A stretch of DNA of 64,000 nucleotides. Source: Microbulbifer sp. MKSA007. GTDB lineage: Bacteria; Pseudomonadota; Gammaproteobacteria; Pseudomonadales; Cellvibrionaceae. The notes under the pieces are model-generated. The model was not told where the DNA came from and made no database searches. It worked only from the letters and a program-made list of their open reading frames with translations. A program made the translations under genes and the position numbers. Location: assembly GCA_032615215.1 (NCBI GenBank), contig CP128433.1, positions 2,811,501 through 2,875,500 on the forward strand, read 5' to 3'. Positions 44,892 to 54,230 of the stretch are shown one piece after another (positions within the stretch are counted from its first letter, which is position 1; the number at the start of each line of letters is the position of its first letter).

Positions 44892-45038
44892 TGGTCATCC
44901 TAACAATCGGTTCAACACAAACATTGAAAGCGATAGTGCCCATACTGCCACCATAAAAACAGGTGGTAATAAGTATAAGTCTTTTGTCATTTTGGCAATA
45001 ATGGGAAATATTTTGAGACGATGACAGACAGTTAGAAG

Positions 45039-45952
45039 TTGATTATGGACAAAATCAGAGCATTGCGTTACTTCAAGCGGGTGGTAGAACTGAATAGCTT
45101 TACTGCAGTTGCTGAAGAATTTGAGGTTCCCGCCTCATCAATCTCCCGCCGCGTAAAAGATCTGGAGCAGTCCTTAGGAGTGGAGTTACTGCAACGCAGT
45201 ACCCGCCAAGTCAAGGTTACTGAGCTCGGCAAGCTCTACTATTCGATGATAAGTAAAGCAATTCGCCAGCTTGAACAGGCTGATGAACTGGTTAGCCATA
45301 CATTTGAAGCGCCCAAAGGTCTGATACGTATCAGCTGTCTTCCAACTTATGGAGAGCAGCATTTAACCCCCTTCTTGAGAAGTTTGCCCAACGTTACCCC
45401 AACATCGTATTCGACTTAACCTATAACGATGACTTGTCCCAGTTAGGAAAAGATCCCATTGATATTGCGATTCGCGGAGGGTTTGCCCCGAATGAGCATG
45501 TTATTGCCAAACGCCTATCGGATAATGAGTTCACCCTTATAGCTACACCGCAGTTTATCGACAAGTTGGAGCATAGCCTCCCCTTAAACAAGTCGGCGAT
45601 TGAGTCAATTGCTACCTTGCAATACCGGGGGCCACGTGGCGTCATTGAGTGGTACATACTCAATGACGAGCACTGGGAGCCCCTGAAGTTGACCCCAAAA
45701 GTTATCAGCAATAACGGTAAAGCATTAACAGCAGCCGCCCTCAATCACCGCGGTATGTTCTGCGTACCTTCCTGGAGTATTTGTAACTATCTAGATACAG
45801 GGGAGCTTGTACAGGTACCTTGCGAGGGTAAAGTCTCAGTCAGCCCCGGTGGCGATCTGGGAGTATTTCTTCTTTATGAGCGCACTAAATACCAAACCCC
45901 CAAAATAAAGCTTTGCGTAGATTTTATCTATGAAAATTTGAATGGGCGATAG
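45039..45952 (+). pseudogene. LysR family regulator, single-base frameshift
   Basis: A LysR regulator in two frames. The helix-turn-helix part (MDKIRALRYFKRVVELNSF, SSISRRVKDLEQSLG) is read to about 45371 and the effector domain (EKFAQRYPNIVFDLTYNDD, DIAIRGGFAPN) from about 45377 in the next frame. Adding one C to the CCCCC run at 45367-45371 gives HLTPLLEKFAQRYPNI, a normal LysR sequence, and a 304-residue protein. No other lesion is visible. It diverges from the MDR oxidoreductase. Confidence 0.87.
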
Positions 45953-46320
45953 AAGAAAGCTAAAACCCCTTGCTTTACTATTTAAATCATATCGATCACT
46001 GATACTGATTTGATCAAGATCGCCATTAGAGAATCACTTTTCTCTCGTTACTATTCGAAAAGATTTATATTCGATTACAAACTTATATCCCGAGTCACCA
46101 ACACACTGGACATATAACAACCTCACAGAAAAATAAAAATTGATCTATTTCAAGCGACCCGTAGATTTTCTTGGAAGCATAATGGGGGATATGCTAGGTT
46201 GAAAGATAGAAATTATGCCAAAAGTATATTTATCTATGAGTAACTAAAAGGGAGAGCTAGTACCAATAAACCAAGGCAAACCATTTATATCAAAACAGCC
46301 GGCGACATAAGGATTGAGCC
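45953..46320. other. Intergenic, no gene recognised
   Basis: AT-rich spacer. Only the AAGGA ribosome binding site at its right end, before the ATG at 46321, is notable. Confidence 0.4.
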
Positions 46321-46961
46321 ATGCCAAGTTATGATGACTTTATCAGCTTATTAGAAAAAGATGTTGAATTAGCCTTTAAAACCTATGAGCTCGACTTTAA
46401 TACAGAGGCCTTCGACAGTAAATCAGGAGCCTACGAAATTGAGTTTGATTTTGAGTTTGTAAAACCCAACAAAATCATGATGGTAAAAAGCGGAAATTCT
46501 GGCAAGAAAGCAACATATCTCACCTGGGCTCGACAAAAAGCTGTGCCTGTAACTCTGAATAGTAAAAGTCCCCCTTACTTCTTTACCTCTCACCTCAGTA
46601 ATTGTCGAATGACCTTCAAGTTCCATGACGACCAGAGTAAAAGTGTAACGGTTATCCATGTTGCAGGTGATGTTTCCCAGGGGGGACTATCAAGGGGAGC
46701 AAGCAAAGAGATGAGCTGGAGATGATGGTAAAAACTCCCGATGTAACCGGGGAGAGGCGACTTTCAATAGGTGGCCCCAAAGGAGGTAGAAAAGGAGCAA
46801 ACTTCAAGAAAAAGCAAGCAAAACTTGGTACCGCATACTACGATACCTGTGCACGGGTATTCGGGGTTCGAGATGATAGTGGTCAGTGGACCTTTTATAC
46901 ACAAAATATTGGTCGAAAGGACGAGCTTTTAGGTTTTTTTGAAGTTCAGCAATTTAATTAA
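46321..46961 (+). pseudogene. Orphan protein, frameshifted (two reading frames)
   Basis: Two overlapping frames (46321-46725 and 46722-46961) that look like one protein. The first has LSNCRMTFKF and VTVIHVAGDVSQGG. The second frame is open upstream of its ATG and reads KQRDELEMMVKTPDV before it. Adding one G to the G6 run at 46680-46685 joins them into 213 residues (SQGGTIKGSKQRDELEMMVK). I recall orphan proteins with a similar SNCR...HVAGD...WTFYTQ layout but no function. The 4-bp ATGA overlap would also allow two coupled genes, so the single-protein reading is inferred. Confidence 0.65.
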
Positions 46962-47222
46962 TAATTTCGCCTACCCGAAAAATACTACTGGAAGGTAGGC
47001 GCCCTCCAATCTCTAACCTTCATTATCTTCACTAACCCTTATAAAGCCGAAGACCAACAGAGCGGGAAGCCCGTTTTTACCTCGGGTGTCTACTTAGCAA
47101 TAACATCTAAAGCCGTTATCCGTGAATCCGGGTACTCCTAGCCATCTATATCACTTGAAAGACAGCAGATAACCGTAAAAATAATGCTTAGCATCCACTC
47201 TCGCATACCTACAGGCCCAGAC

Positions 47223-47580
47223 ATGAAAAAATGGCGGCAGATATCCAAAGCAGCAAATCAGGTATTTCAACGTCATGATGATGGTCAACCCAAAAAGGCT
47301 ACCTTGAAGCCTGTATGCGACTAGAAACCCTTCTACCCCAGTGGTTCAACGCCGAAGAAGCTGTAGTTGCCTTGGCTATTAACTATCTATATACGATATA
47401 TCCAACTACTCCAACGGAAGTACTACATTAACCAAGTTGCCAATCCTGCCTTCAAAGCTAAGAACATACTTGTATGCAGCTATATCTCAGCTATTAATAA
47501 AAGTGCATTCAGAAGCTGGTGGAGATGTAACTTTCACTACACCAAGCCACACTCGTGGGTGCTGTTGAAACAACAACACC
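47223..47580 (+). pseudogene. Decayed gene remnant
   Basis: Starts MKKWRQISKAANQVFQRHDDG and meets a stop. One base more in the A5 run of CCCAAAAAGG moves the reading to a frame with YLEACMRLETLLPQWFNAEE, a pattern of a small helical-repeat-like protein family I recognise only vaguely. Beyond about 47390 further shifts are needed (LRTYLYAAISQLLIKVHSEAGGD). Several lesions, so a genuine remnant. Confidence 0.4.
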
Positions 47581-47733
47581 GCCCTACTCCCCCAGTATAA
47601 GACTTGGTAATACTATCCAATCACGCGCTTTAAATAGCTTGATTTGAAAGAGGTATACAAATCCATGTGGTGGGTATTACCAGCCATCGTCAACTACAAA
47701 TAAAGGACGCTTGATAGCTGGCATATATTGGAT

Positions 47734-48042
47734 TTACTCAAAGTTATGGTTCAAAGCATCCTCAAATGATACAGACTTAATCACGCTTCTAGCCGTAAAA
47801 CGATTCATCCTTGCGGTATACGTTGACTTACATCTCTGTGAAGTCCCCAGGTCCCTAGCCTTAATCTCATTGGCTATAGCCCAGTGCCATTGAGAATGAT
47901 ATTTAAAAGTTTTATCGGCCAGCTTTGTGCAAAGCTCCCAATCACCAAATCGCTTAACTCTAGTGTCCGGCTCCCCAAGAAAAACTGTACAACCAGTGGA
48001 CAGAATCGAGCCCGATATGACCAAAACCTTTAGAATTCTCAT
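47734..48042 (-). CDS. Small lipoprotein, unknown function
   Basis: A 102-residue protein with a clear lipoprotein signal, MRILKVLVISGSILSTGC (Cys 18), and a basic mature part containing RFGDWELCTKLADKTF and WAIANEIKARDLG, with three further Cys/Trp-rich positions. The ATG at 48042 is chosen because the signal peptide begins there; the frame is open 20 codons further. Function unknown, isolated in low-density DNA. Confidence 0.65.
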   Translation of the reverse strand: MRILKVLVISGSILSTGCTVFLGEPDTRVKRFGDWELCTKLADKTFKYHSQWHWAIANEIKARDLGTSQRCKSTYTARMNRFTARSVIKSVSFEDALNHNFE

Positions 48043-48594
48043 ACTCAACAAACCCAAATGATACTTCAAGGATGAGCTTTTCGATATCCTGAACCAGATC
48101 ACAGGATCGTACTACATCGCCAGCCCTTATCCATCTCAATTACTACCAGATGCTCGTAGCTACCTATAAGCATTCTAGGAATTCATGAAAATATTAACAT
48201 ATTGTTGATATTTGGTCATTTTATTATGCCTAATATGCCTGAGGTATTTACATGCCCAATTTAAGTGTTACTTGGGTGGTTAATTTTAGATACCTACTGA
48301 GTCTAGTAAGCGGCCCTTATTAGCTATCCTATCACACCACTGAGTCGCATGTTGTTCAACACTTAATTCAAAGAAGGTGATTCTAAGTGTGACCATTAAA
48401 ATATCGGCATTTAGCTCGCTATTTATCGGTTACTTGGATAAGCGCAGTGAAGCAATATATAAACCCCCTTTATACTAATTTATTAATCTAGTTAATCTCT
48501 TGAGAATCGGGCCACCTTAATTCGCCAAGTTACCATAATTAGTCACAAACTATATAGTCAGCTTATTTTTTCCAACATAATTATCAGCAAGAAG
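48043..48594. other. Intergenic, nothing recognised
   Basis: About 550 bp of AT-rich DNA with stops in all frames and no hairpin or repeat that I would call. Confidence 0.4.
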
Positions 48595-49314
48595 TCAAAG
48601 GTCTATCAGATTCCAGCGAGAATTATTTTGGCAATCTATAATCTGTTGATCAATGGCGGCTATTCGACCCCTAATACGCTCCCAATTACTTTTCTTCATT
48701 TTTAGCTCACCAGTAATACTTGCACTGTAATCAATAGATTGTTTATCAGCTAAACTTGCCGTCCGAGAGTCATGGTGTTCTTGTCGTATGCTAATCCAAA
48801 TATTAGGGTCCAGTTCCGATGTATATGTGATGGCCTGACGGAGTTTCGTGGGTACAGACTCTACTCTGACGTTTCCATTTCGATCCGTAAAGTTAAGTAC
48901 TTTTTGTTTGTCCACATTGACAATATAGAAAAATTTACGATTTTGATTTAAGACCCAGTTCGCAATACCTTCAAAGGGGATCATCGCAGTATTGAGACCA
49001 TGACTGCCAATGATCGTATTGTAATTAGAGTATCGGCGTTCATGTAAAATACCCGCGCTTACTCCAATTAGGTGAAGCCTCTCCCAACTGCGCCCCAGCC
49101 CAGAATCTCGATCCCCAATTATTGCTCCCAAATCACCGCTAATTAGCCCCATTGCGGAGCGAGCCATATCTCCTGGCAATGGACCTATAACTCCTGCTTG
49201 GTTATGTAGTGATCTATGCACAATCCCTTGTGGAGGATTGAAAGGCTTAGAGCTCGCAAACCATTCAATATCACCTGAAATATCATACCCCGCAGAACTA
49301 ACTCTAAAGTACAT
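48595..49314 (-). CDS. Orphan protein, possible effector
   Basis: A 239-residue soluble protein, no signal peptide, start supported by AGGGG 8 nt upstream. The middle (GRSWERLHLIGVSAGILHER, then GSHGLNTAMIPFEGIANWVL) has a His, an Asn and a Glu in the order of His-Me-finger nucleases such as the DNA/RNA non-specific endonucleases. The match is weak and the family assignment is only a suggestion. The gene stands alone. A 14-base G tract lies 113 bp upstream of its start. Confidence 0.6.
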   Translation of the reverse strand: MYFRVSSAGYDISGDIEWFASSKPFNPPQGIVHRSLHNQAGVIGPLPGDMARSAMGLISGDLGAIIGDRDSGLGRSWERLHLIGVSAGILHERRYSNYNTIIGSHGLNTAMIPFEGIANWVLNQNRKFFYIVNVDKQKVLNFTDRNGNVRVESVPTKLRQAITYTSELDPNIWISIRQEHHDSRTASLADKQSIDYSASITGELKMKKSNWERIRGRIAAIDQQIIDCQNNSRWNLIDL

Positions 49315-49749
49315 TATGTCGCCCCTATAATTGAGGAAATTCCGTTAACAACTAGCTGTCAACTTATAAACTTGGAAAGCGAGGGAAATTATCTGCCTGA
49401 AATCAGACAAGCAAATAGTTAAATTAGGGGGGGGGGGGGGAACTAACAATCCCTCCCATGCCCTGAATATAATATCAGCAATCCTGAGCACACAATCACC
49501 TGTGTACTGCGCCGTAAGAAATGACTTAAATTTTGTCCGGCGAAAACCAATATAAGCAACGGCAACACATCATTGGGTACCTATTTAGTTTGACCCAATA
49601 ACTGCCATAGAGACATTATACGCCGACATTTTCTGTAGAAATTAAAGTTCGCCCATCGACTTTAACAATGACATCCTCACAACTGATCTGGCATGCTGAT
49701 CATTATCGGCCACAACAAGCATCGTGACCGAATTTCATAGGGTTTAAAT
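49315..49749. other. Intergenic region with poly-G tract
   Basis: Non-coding apart from the G14 tract. It also holds an ATTGGGT...ACCCAAT inverted repeat at 49572-49599. No gene remnant recognised. Confidence 0.4.
49427..49440. repeat. 14-base G homopolymer
   Basis: Uninterrupted G14 (49427-49440) upstream of the orphan gene that starts at 49314. Tracts of this length mutate by slippage, and in phase-variable loci they sit in promoters or coding regions. Confidence 0.85.
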
Positions 49750-50208
49750 TTAGAGGAGTATCCAAAGTGCGGCTATTAGATTCAGTGACATCATTATAAA
49801 GTCAGTGATAAAAATAAAACGCATCACCCCTTTAACTTGCCACGGCCCTTCACCTTTTCGGTTTTGTAGGGCTACCGGGACATTGTAAATAAACTGTGTT
49901 CCGTGAGTGACAGCAAACACCAGCAGCAACGTAGCGCGTTGTACCTCCGTAGCAAATACTGAGGGGCTGATTAGCAGTAGGATATTGAGTAGCGCCAACG
50001 ACAAGTTAAAACCACCTAGAAATTTTCCCGATTCTGCCAAGATATTAAATACGGGGGTATCCCTTTGTTCCCTGGGTACCAGTAACTTCGCAAATATATG
50101 GTTTCTCAAAGAGAAAACGTTAAATCCCATCAGAAACCAAATCGTGTTTAACACCAAAACAACTTCATAGATCATCAATATCTCCAAGACTTGTTGTTTG
50201 CCCGCCAC
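49750..50208 (-). CDS. Four-helix membrane protein, unknown function
   Basis: A 152-residue inner-membrane protein with four hydrophobic helices (IYEVVLVLNTIWFLMGF at the start, FNLSLALLNILLLISPS in the middle, MMSLNLIAALWILL at the end). It lies 58 bp downstream of the PLP-enzyme gene on the same strand and may be the last gene of that operon. No family recognised. Confidence 0.72.
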   Translation of the reverse strand: MAGKQQVLEILMIYEVVLVLNTIWFLMGFNVFSLRNHIFAKLLVPREQRDTPVFNILAESGKFLGGFNLSLALLNILLLISPSVFATEVQRATLLLVFAVTHGTQFIYNVPVALQNRKGEGPWQVKGVMRFIFITDFIMMSLNLIAALWILL

Positions 50209-50266
50209 TAAGGTCAGTACATCTATTAAACAAATTTGTACTTACCCCGTAGCAGGGGTTGAATCC

Positions 50267-51556
50267 TCAGGAATTACTCATTACCGGCCAGAGATCCACT
50301 ATCTCGCCTTTGCTATAGACCGCAATATCACCAAACTGCAGGAACACGGACTCACTCTGTGTGGGCCGGAGAAAGACCCAGTCGTCTTCATTCAGCAGTA
50401 CCTTTTTTGAGCCATTCAGCATTTCTTGGTTGCTGGAGCGGCCATAGATGGGGTTGATCGATAGACCTTTTGGTGATTCTGGCTCCGCCTTCCAATAGCC
50501 GCCAGATATAAAGAAGCTTTGCTCCCGATTTGGGTTCAACCAACTAAAGGGTCCGGTGAGCCCTTCTATGCCGGGTATCTGTGTCTGTGACAATTTCTTC
50601 AATACCGGACTTGCGATATACGCCGCTGGTAAATGATCAGACAGAGTGGGAATATCAAAGCCCACCGGTTTAACCAGGCACGAGCCAGCGGCAATCTCGT
50701 TACAGGGAGCCCGGTCTGCTCGGGATTTGTACAGTTGGTAGGTTGGGCTACCGGCAGCGTTCAAAGTGGCCACCTTCGGGAATGCACTTCCCAGCTGGAT
50801 CTTAGCTTGCTCCACCCTGCTTTGGTAAATATCCAACCCCCGAGTGATTGCCTTTTCAGGTCCACCGAGAATACCTGGCATTTTTGCGGCGTGGGCGTCG
50901 TAACCCATAAAACCGGAAAATTCCAAATAGGGTTCCCGCTGAATGATACCGAGCATCGCGGAGAGATCTTCCGCACTGGCAATGCCACCCCGGTGTAGGC
51001 CTACATCAATCTCGATATTAATTCGCAAGGATTGTTTGAGCGATCGCGCCAGATCGGCGTATTGATTAAGTCTGCGGGGGCTGTCAACCAGCCACTGTAA
51101 CTGCCGCGTAGGATCAAAATGATCCGCCCTAGTGCTAAAATAAAAGGCCTTTGCCGCAGTAATCGGGAGAGGTTTACCCAGTAAAATATCACTCGCTGGA
51201 TAAGATTTAACCAGTTGCTGTAAAAATGGCAGCTGGAATACCATGATGCGATTGGTATTTGTTCGCTGAGTAATAGCGTCCAGCAGGTTTAGCGAGGGCA
51301 AAGATTTAGCCACTACCCGGTAGTCATAGTAACCCCTGAGGTGGCCGGCTAATATATCGGCGTTCTTTTGCAGATTCTCCAGGTCTACGACTAAGGTGGG
51401 ACCAGAAAAACCGGCATTATCCAGAGCTTTAGAAACACTGGAGAAGTATTCGCTGTGCCCTCCCTGCCCTTGCGCTTTAGGGCGAAGAACGGCGACACCT
51501 GCCACCGCTCCTAACGCGACCCCACCTAGTATTAGCTTTCGTCGCTTGATATCCAT
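50267..51556 (-). CDS. DSD1/D-threonine aldolase-like PLP enzyme with Tat-type signal
   Basis: A 429-residue fold-type III PLP protein (alanine-racemase N-terminal barrel). PTLVVDLENLQKNADIL opens the barrel, and VVAKSLPS supplies the PLP Lys (residue 84). GFMGYDAHAAKMPG and NAAGSPTYQLY follow. The N-terminus MDIKRRKLILGGVALGAVAG is twin-arginine-like, so it is probably exported folded with PLP. The C-terminal domain lacks the NHxC-type metal site of D-threonine aldolase (PTQSESVF at the equivalent place), so a different activity is likely. Operon with a flavoprotein oxidase and a cytochrome c. Confidence 0.87.
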   Translation of the reverse strand: MDIKRRKLILGGVALGAVAGVAVLRPKAQGQGGHSEYFSSVSKALDNAGFSGPTLVVDLENLQKNADILAGHLRGYYDYRVVAKSLPSLNLLDAITQRTNTNRIMVFQLPFLQQLVKSYPASDILLGKPLPITAAKAFYFSTRADHFDPTRQLQWLVDSPRRLNQYADLARSLKQSLRINIEIDVGLHRGGIASAEDLSAMLGIIQREPYLEFSGFMGYDAHAAKMPGILGGPEKAITRGLDIYQSRVEQAKIQLGSAFPKVATLNAAGSPTYQLYKSRADRAPCNEIAAGSCLVKPVGFDIPTLSDHLPAAYIASPVLKKLSQTQIPGIEGLTGPFSWLNPNREQSFFISGGYWKAEPESPKGLSINPIYGRSSNQEMLNGSKKVLLNEDDWVFLRPTQSESVFLQFGDIAVYSKGEIVDLWPVMSNS

Positions 51557-51597
51557 TGTGCTTTCCTCTTTGAGGGTTCACTGCTGAGCAGCGTTGC

Positions 51598-52992
51598 TCA
51601 GGTAAAAAGCGTTTTCAGATAGGGGTTTAAGAACTTACCACTGGGGTCTAGCTCTCGGCGAACCTCAAGAAAATCCTGCCACTGAGGGTAGAGCTCGGCA
51701 AAGTCCGAGCCTTGTAGCTTGTTTAACTTGCCCCAGTGCGGGCGGCCCCCATATTTGCGCATAATGGGCTCAATGGCCTGGAACAGCGGTAGGTGGTCCT
51801 CTTCAAAGTAGCGGTGTATGGCGATGGATACGGAATCTTGCTTATAAAACGGGCTCAGCCAGATATCGTCAGCTTTAACGAAACGCACCTCGATAGGGAA
51901 GAAAACATCCAGGTTATTTTCCTCAATCGTTCGACGTATTTCCGCGAAGGCTTTCAAACCGTCCTCGCGGGGCAAGTGATACTCCATTTCATTGAAACGT
52001 ACGTTTCGCTCACTGGCGTAATTCCGCCAGGAGGACTCGACAACAACTTCCCTCTCGATATCTTCCATCGCATTTTGCAACGCAAACTGACGCAACTTCG
52101 GTGACCAACCCAGCCAGTCCCGCACAGATTTCAGGGTCATTACTGCTTCATTAGTATCTTCCCGCTCCGTAGAGAAGATTTCCTCTGTGGTCGGCTGGTG
52201 GGAATCAGCCATGCACATCCCAGAAAACGGGATATAGTAAAATTCAAAGTTCCGATTGGCTTCTGCCAGTGCTGGAGCCTGATCCAACACCTCTTCCAGG
52301 GGCGCTACCCAAGATTCACGACGCAAACGGTAGCTGGGCTGGTTCTGCATACGCACCTTGGTCACCATACCCAGGCTGCCAAGAGATACTTGCGCTGCCG
52401 CGAACACCTCGGGGTTTTGCTCACCATCACACCAGAGCGTATCCCCTCCTGCGGTCACCAGTTCCATACCCGTTGCATAGCTGGACATACAACCCAAGCC
52501 TGCACCGGTTCCATGGGTCGCGGTTGCCAGGCAACCACCTAAAGTCTGCTCATCGATATCTGGTTGGTTAATCAGCGCTTGACCGATGTCCTCTAAGGGT
52601 TGGCCAATGTCTGCTACACGGGTGCCAGCATAGATTGTCGCCTGGACCTTGTCGGAATCGTGATCGGCGACGCCGGTAATACGGCCCAATGAAATAATTG
52701 TATCGTCAGTGGGTACCAGTGCAGTGAAGGAGTGGCCCGCACCTACCGCCCTGACCGTACCTTGCGCTTCCGCAATTATCGTTTGCAGTGCGGGAATATC
52801 TTTGGGAGCCAGACGATGGGCCGGCAGACACTCTTGTGAACCAGACCAATTCCGCCACCGAACACCCGCTTTTTTTGTCGGTGGAGCTGCAGCTTGCAAT
52901 AAGGTACGTGCAACTGATGAGATGGGCGCGGCCGCTAATGATGCGGAGCCGATCGCAATAGAATTAATAAACTGGCGACGATTGAACCCCAT
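51598..52992 (-). CDS. FAD-linked oxidase, D-arabinono-1,4-lactone oxidase-like, Tat signal
   Basis: A 464-residue VAO-type flavoprotein. A Tat signal (GFNRRQFINSIAIGSASL) precedes the FAD-binding half (VRAVGAGHSFTALVPTDDTI, then TLGGCLATATHGTG). The C-terminal ALO domain ends RPHWGKLNKLQ...LDPSGKFLNPYL. Relatives oxidise aldonolactones or polyols. Gene order cytochrome c, this oxidase, PLP enzyme suggests a periplasmic dehydrogenase that hands electrons to the cytochrome. The cytochrome gene ends 5 bp upstream of its start. Confidence 0.92.
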   Translation of the reverse strand: MGFNRRQFINSIAIGSASLAAAPISSVARTLLQAAAPPTKKAGVRWRNWSGSQECLPAHRLAPKDIPALQTIIAEAQGTVRAVGAGHSFTALVPTDDTIISLGRITGVADHDSDKVQATIYAGTRVADIGQPLEDIGQALINQPDIDEQTLGGCLATATHGTGAGLGCMSSYATGMELVTAGGDTLWCDGEQNPEVFAAAQVSLGSLGMVTKVRMQNQPSYRLRRESWVAPLEEVLDQAPALAEANRNFEFYYIPFSGMCMADSHQPTTEEIFSTEREDTNEAVMTLKSVRDWLGWSPKLRQFALQNAMEDIEREVVVESSWRNYASERNVRFNEMEYHLPREDGLKAFAEIRRTIEENNLDVFFPIEVRFVKADDIWLSPFYKQDSVSIAIHRYFEEDHLPLFQAIEPIMRKYGGRPHWGKLNKLQGSDFAELYPQWQDFLEVRRELDPSGKFLNPYLKTLFT

Positions 52993-52997
52993 ATCCT

Positions 52998-53383
52998 TTA
53001 CTCCGCTGTAGCCATAAAGACAATCAACTGTTCAAACTGCTCGGGGGAGCACTCAAAACAAAGGCCTAGTGGCGGCATACCCTGGAACCCATTGATCGCA
53101 TTTTCCACCAACACATCCATCCCCTTCTCCATACGGGGCTTCCAGTTGGCCAAATCTCCGGTAAGGGGTGCGGCGCTGGCGCCAGTGCTGTGACAGCTGC
53201 GGCAAGTGCGAGTATATATTTCAGCGATTTCCGGATCAGCGGGCGCAAGAGACAGCGCTCTTTGGGTCAAAATAGCCCGGCTTTTTTCACTATCCTGTGG
53301 AGGCTCAGAACATCCTTGAATGACATTTAGTACCAAAAAATAGACAAGAGCTTAAAGCTCCGGCGCAAGACTTCCAGTTCCAT
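52998..53383 (-). pseudogene. c-type cytochrome lipoprotein, frameshift in signal peptide
   Basis: A small monoheme cytochrome c (heme motif CRSCH, later MPPLGLCFEC with Met as probable axial ligand), cytochrome c5-like. The main frame has no good start: only TTG at 53336 and a signal too short. The next frame has ATG at 53383 and reads MELEVLRRSFKLLSIF. One extra base in the A6 run at 53335-53340 joins it to LVLNVIQGC, giving a normal lipoprotein signal with Cys at 26. Probably a homopolymer miscall; if real, the cytochrome is not exported. Confidence 0.8.
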
Positions 53384-53652
53384 ATGCGTACACCTACTAC
53401 ATTATTGTTGTTTATTTCTTTTTGGCTATTGCCAAAGCTATCGTGTACATATCGCTGGCACTATTGTTAATCATGATGACTGCTAAAACAACTACTTGAG
53501 TTGCCTGTTCTCAATTATTTCTATCGTAATTTATTTGCGTACCACTTAGAGAACTAAAGCCTATGTACATCTCGAAGTTAAAATCAGCATTTATTACAGA
53601 GATAAAATGACTCTTGTTAACAGTAGACAGGCTTTGCAAACATCAAAAGGAG

Positions 53653-53991
53653 CTATTTATATTTACGAATATATAGCCATAAATAGAAACTGCCGACCAA
53701 AGTGCCCAGCGGAACATTTAGTACACTCACTGTTGACAATATTAAAGCTAATTCTTGGGCATACCTTTTATCCAAAAGGACAGCAATGCCAGCAAAGACC
53801 CCCAAAATATTCAAAGACACAAACAGTATTATCATCAACCCCATAAGACTGAATATATTGAATGGCATACTCAAAATTGAATTCCCAAAAACTGCGTATA
53901 GGAATAACAATATTGCGCTGGATATCAATAACATCAAAATTGAGTAAGTAATTATCAACCAGCCGGAAACTTTTTCCTCGGTACTAACCAT
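53653..53991 (-). CDS. Small membrane protein, unknown function
   Basis: A 112-residue protein with three or four membrane helices (SGWLIITYSILMLLISSAIL, MGLMIILFVSLNILGVFAGI, VPLGTLVGSFYLWLYIRKYK). AT-rich, alone, no recognised family. A real gene is likely from its regular helix layout and basic C-terminus; function unknown. Confidence 0.65.
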   Translation of the reverse strand: MVSTEEKVSGWLIITYSILMLLISSAILLFLYAVFGNSILSMPFNIFSLMGLMIILFVSLNILGVFAGIAVLLDKRYAQELALILSTVSVLNVPLGTLVGSFYLWLYIRKYK

Positions 53992-54230
53992 GCGGTGCTC
54001 CTGTGAAGGTAAAAGCCCAAGCCTCTTTAGTGATCCTCAAAACATCAGGGCATTGAGAAATGACTCTAAAGTTGCTCCGGTTTCAGTTGTCAGCTAGCTC
54101 AACGATCAACATGACTCAATGACATTTATGACACCGATGGCGACTTTGGGCTGCCTACCCTTCTACTTTAGGCGTTGAGTATCAACAGGAACAGGAATAC
54201 CCTAATGCTTTTCGATCAGGTAGGTATTCA

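Noticed and set aside
46967..46999. CGCCTACC...GGTAGGCG inverted repeat as a terminator
   Set aside because: The loop is 17-18 nt and there is no T run; it may be a weak hairpin after the orphan gene but I do not call it.
47367..47600. 77-codon plus-strand frame
   Set aside because: Covers the decayed gene in the wrong frame. Its product (rich in Tyr, Ile, Trp and Pro) lacks protein-like patterns, and no ribosome binding site is present.
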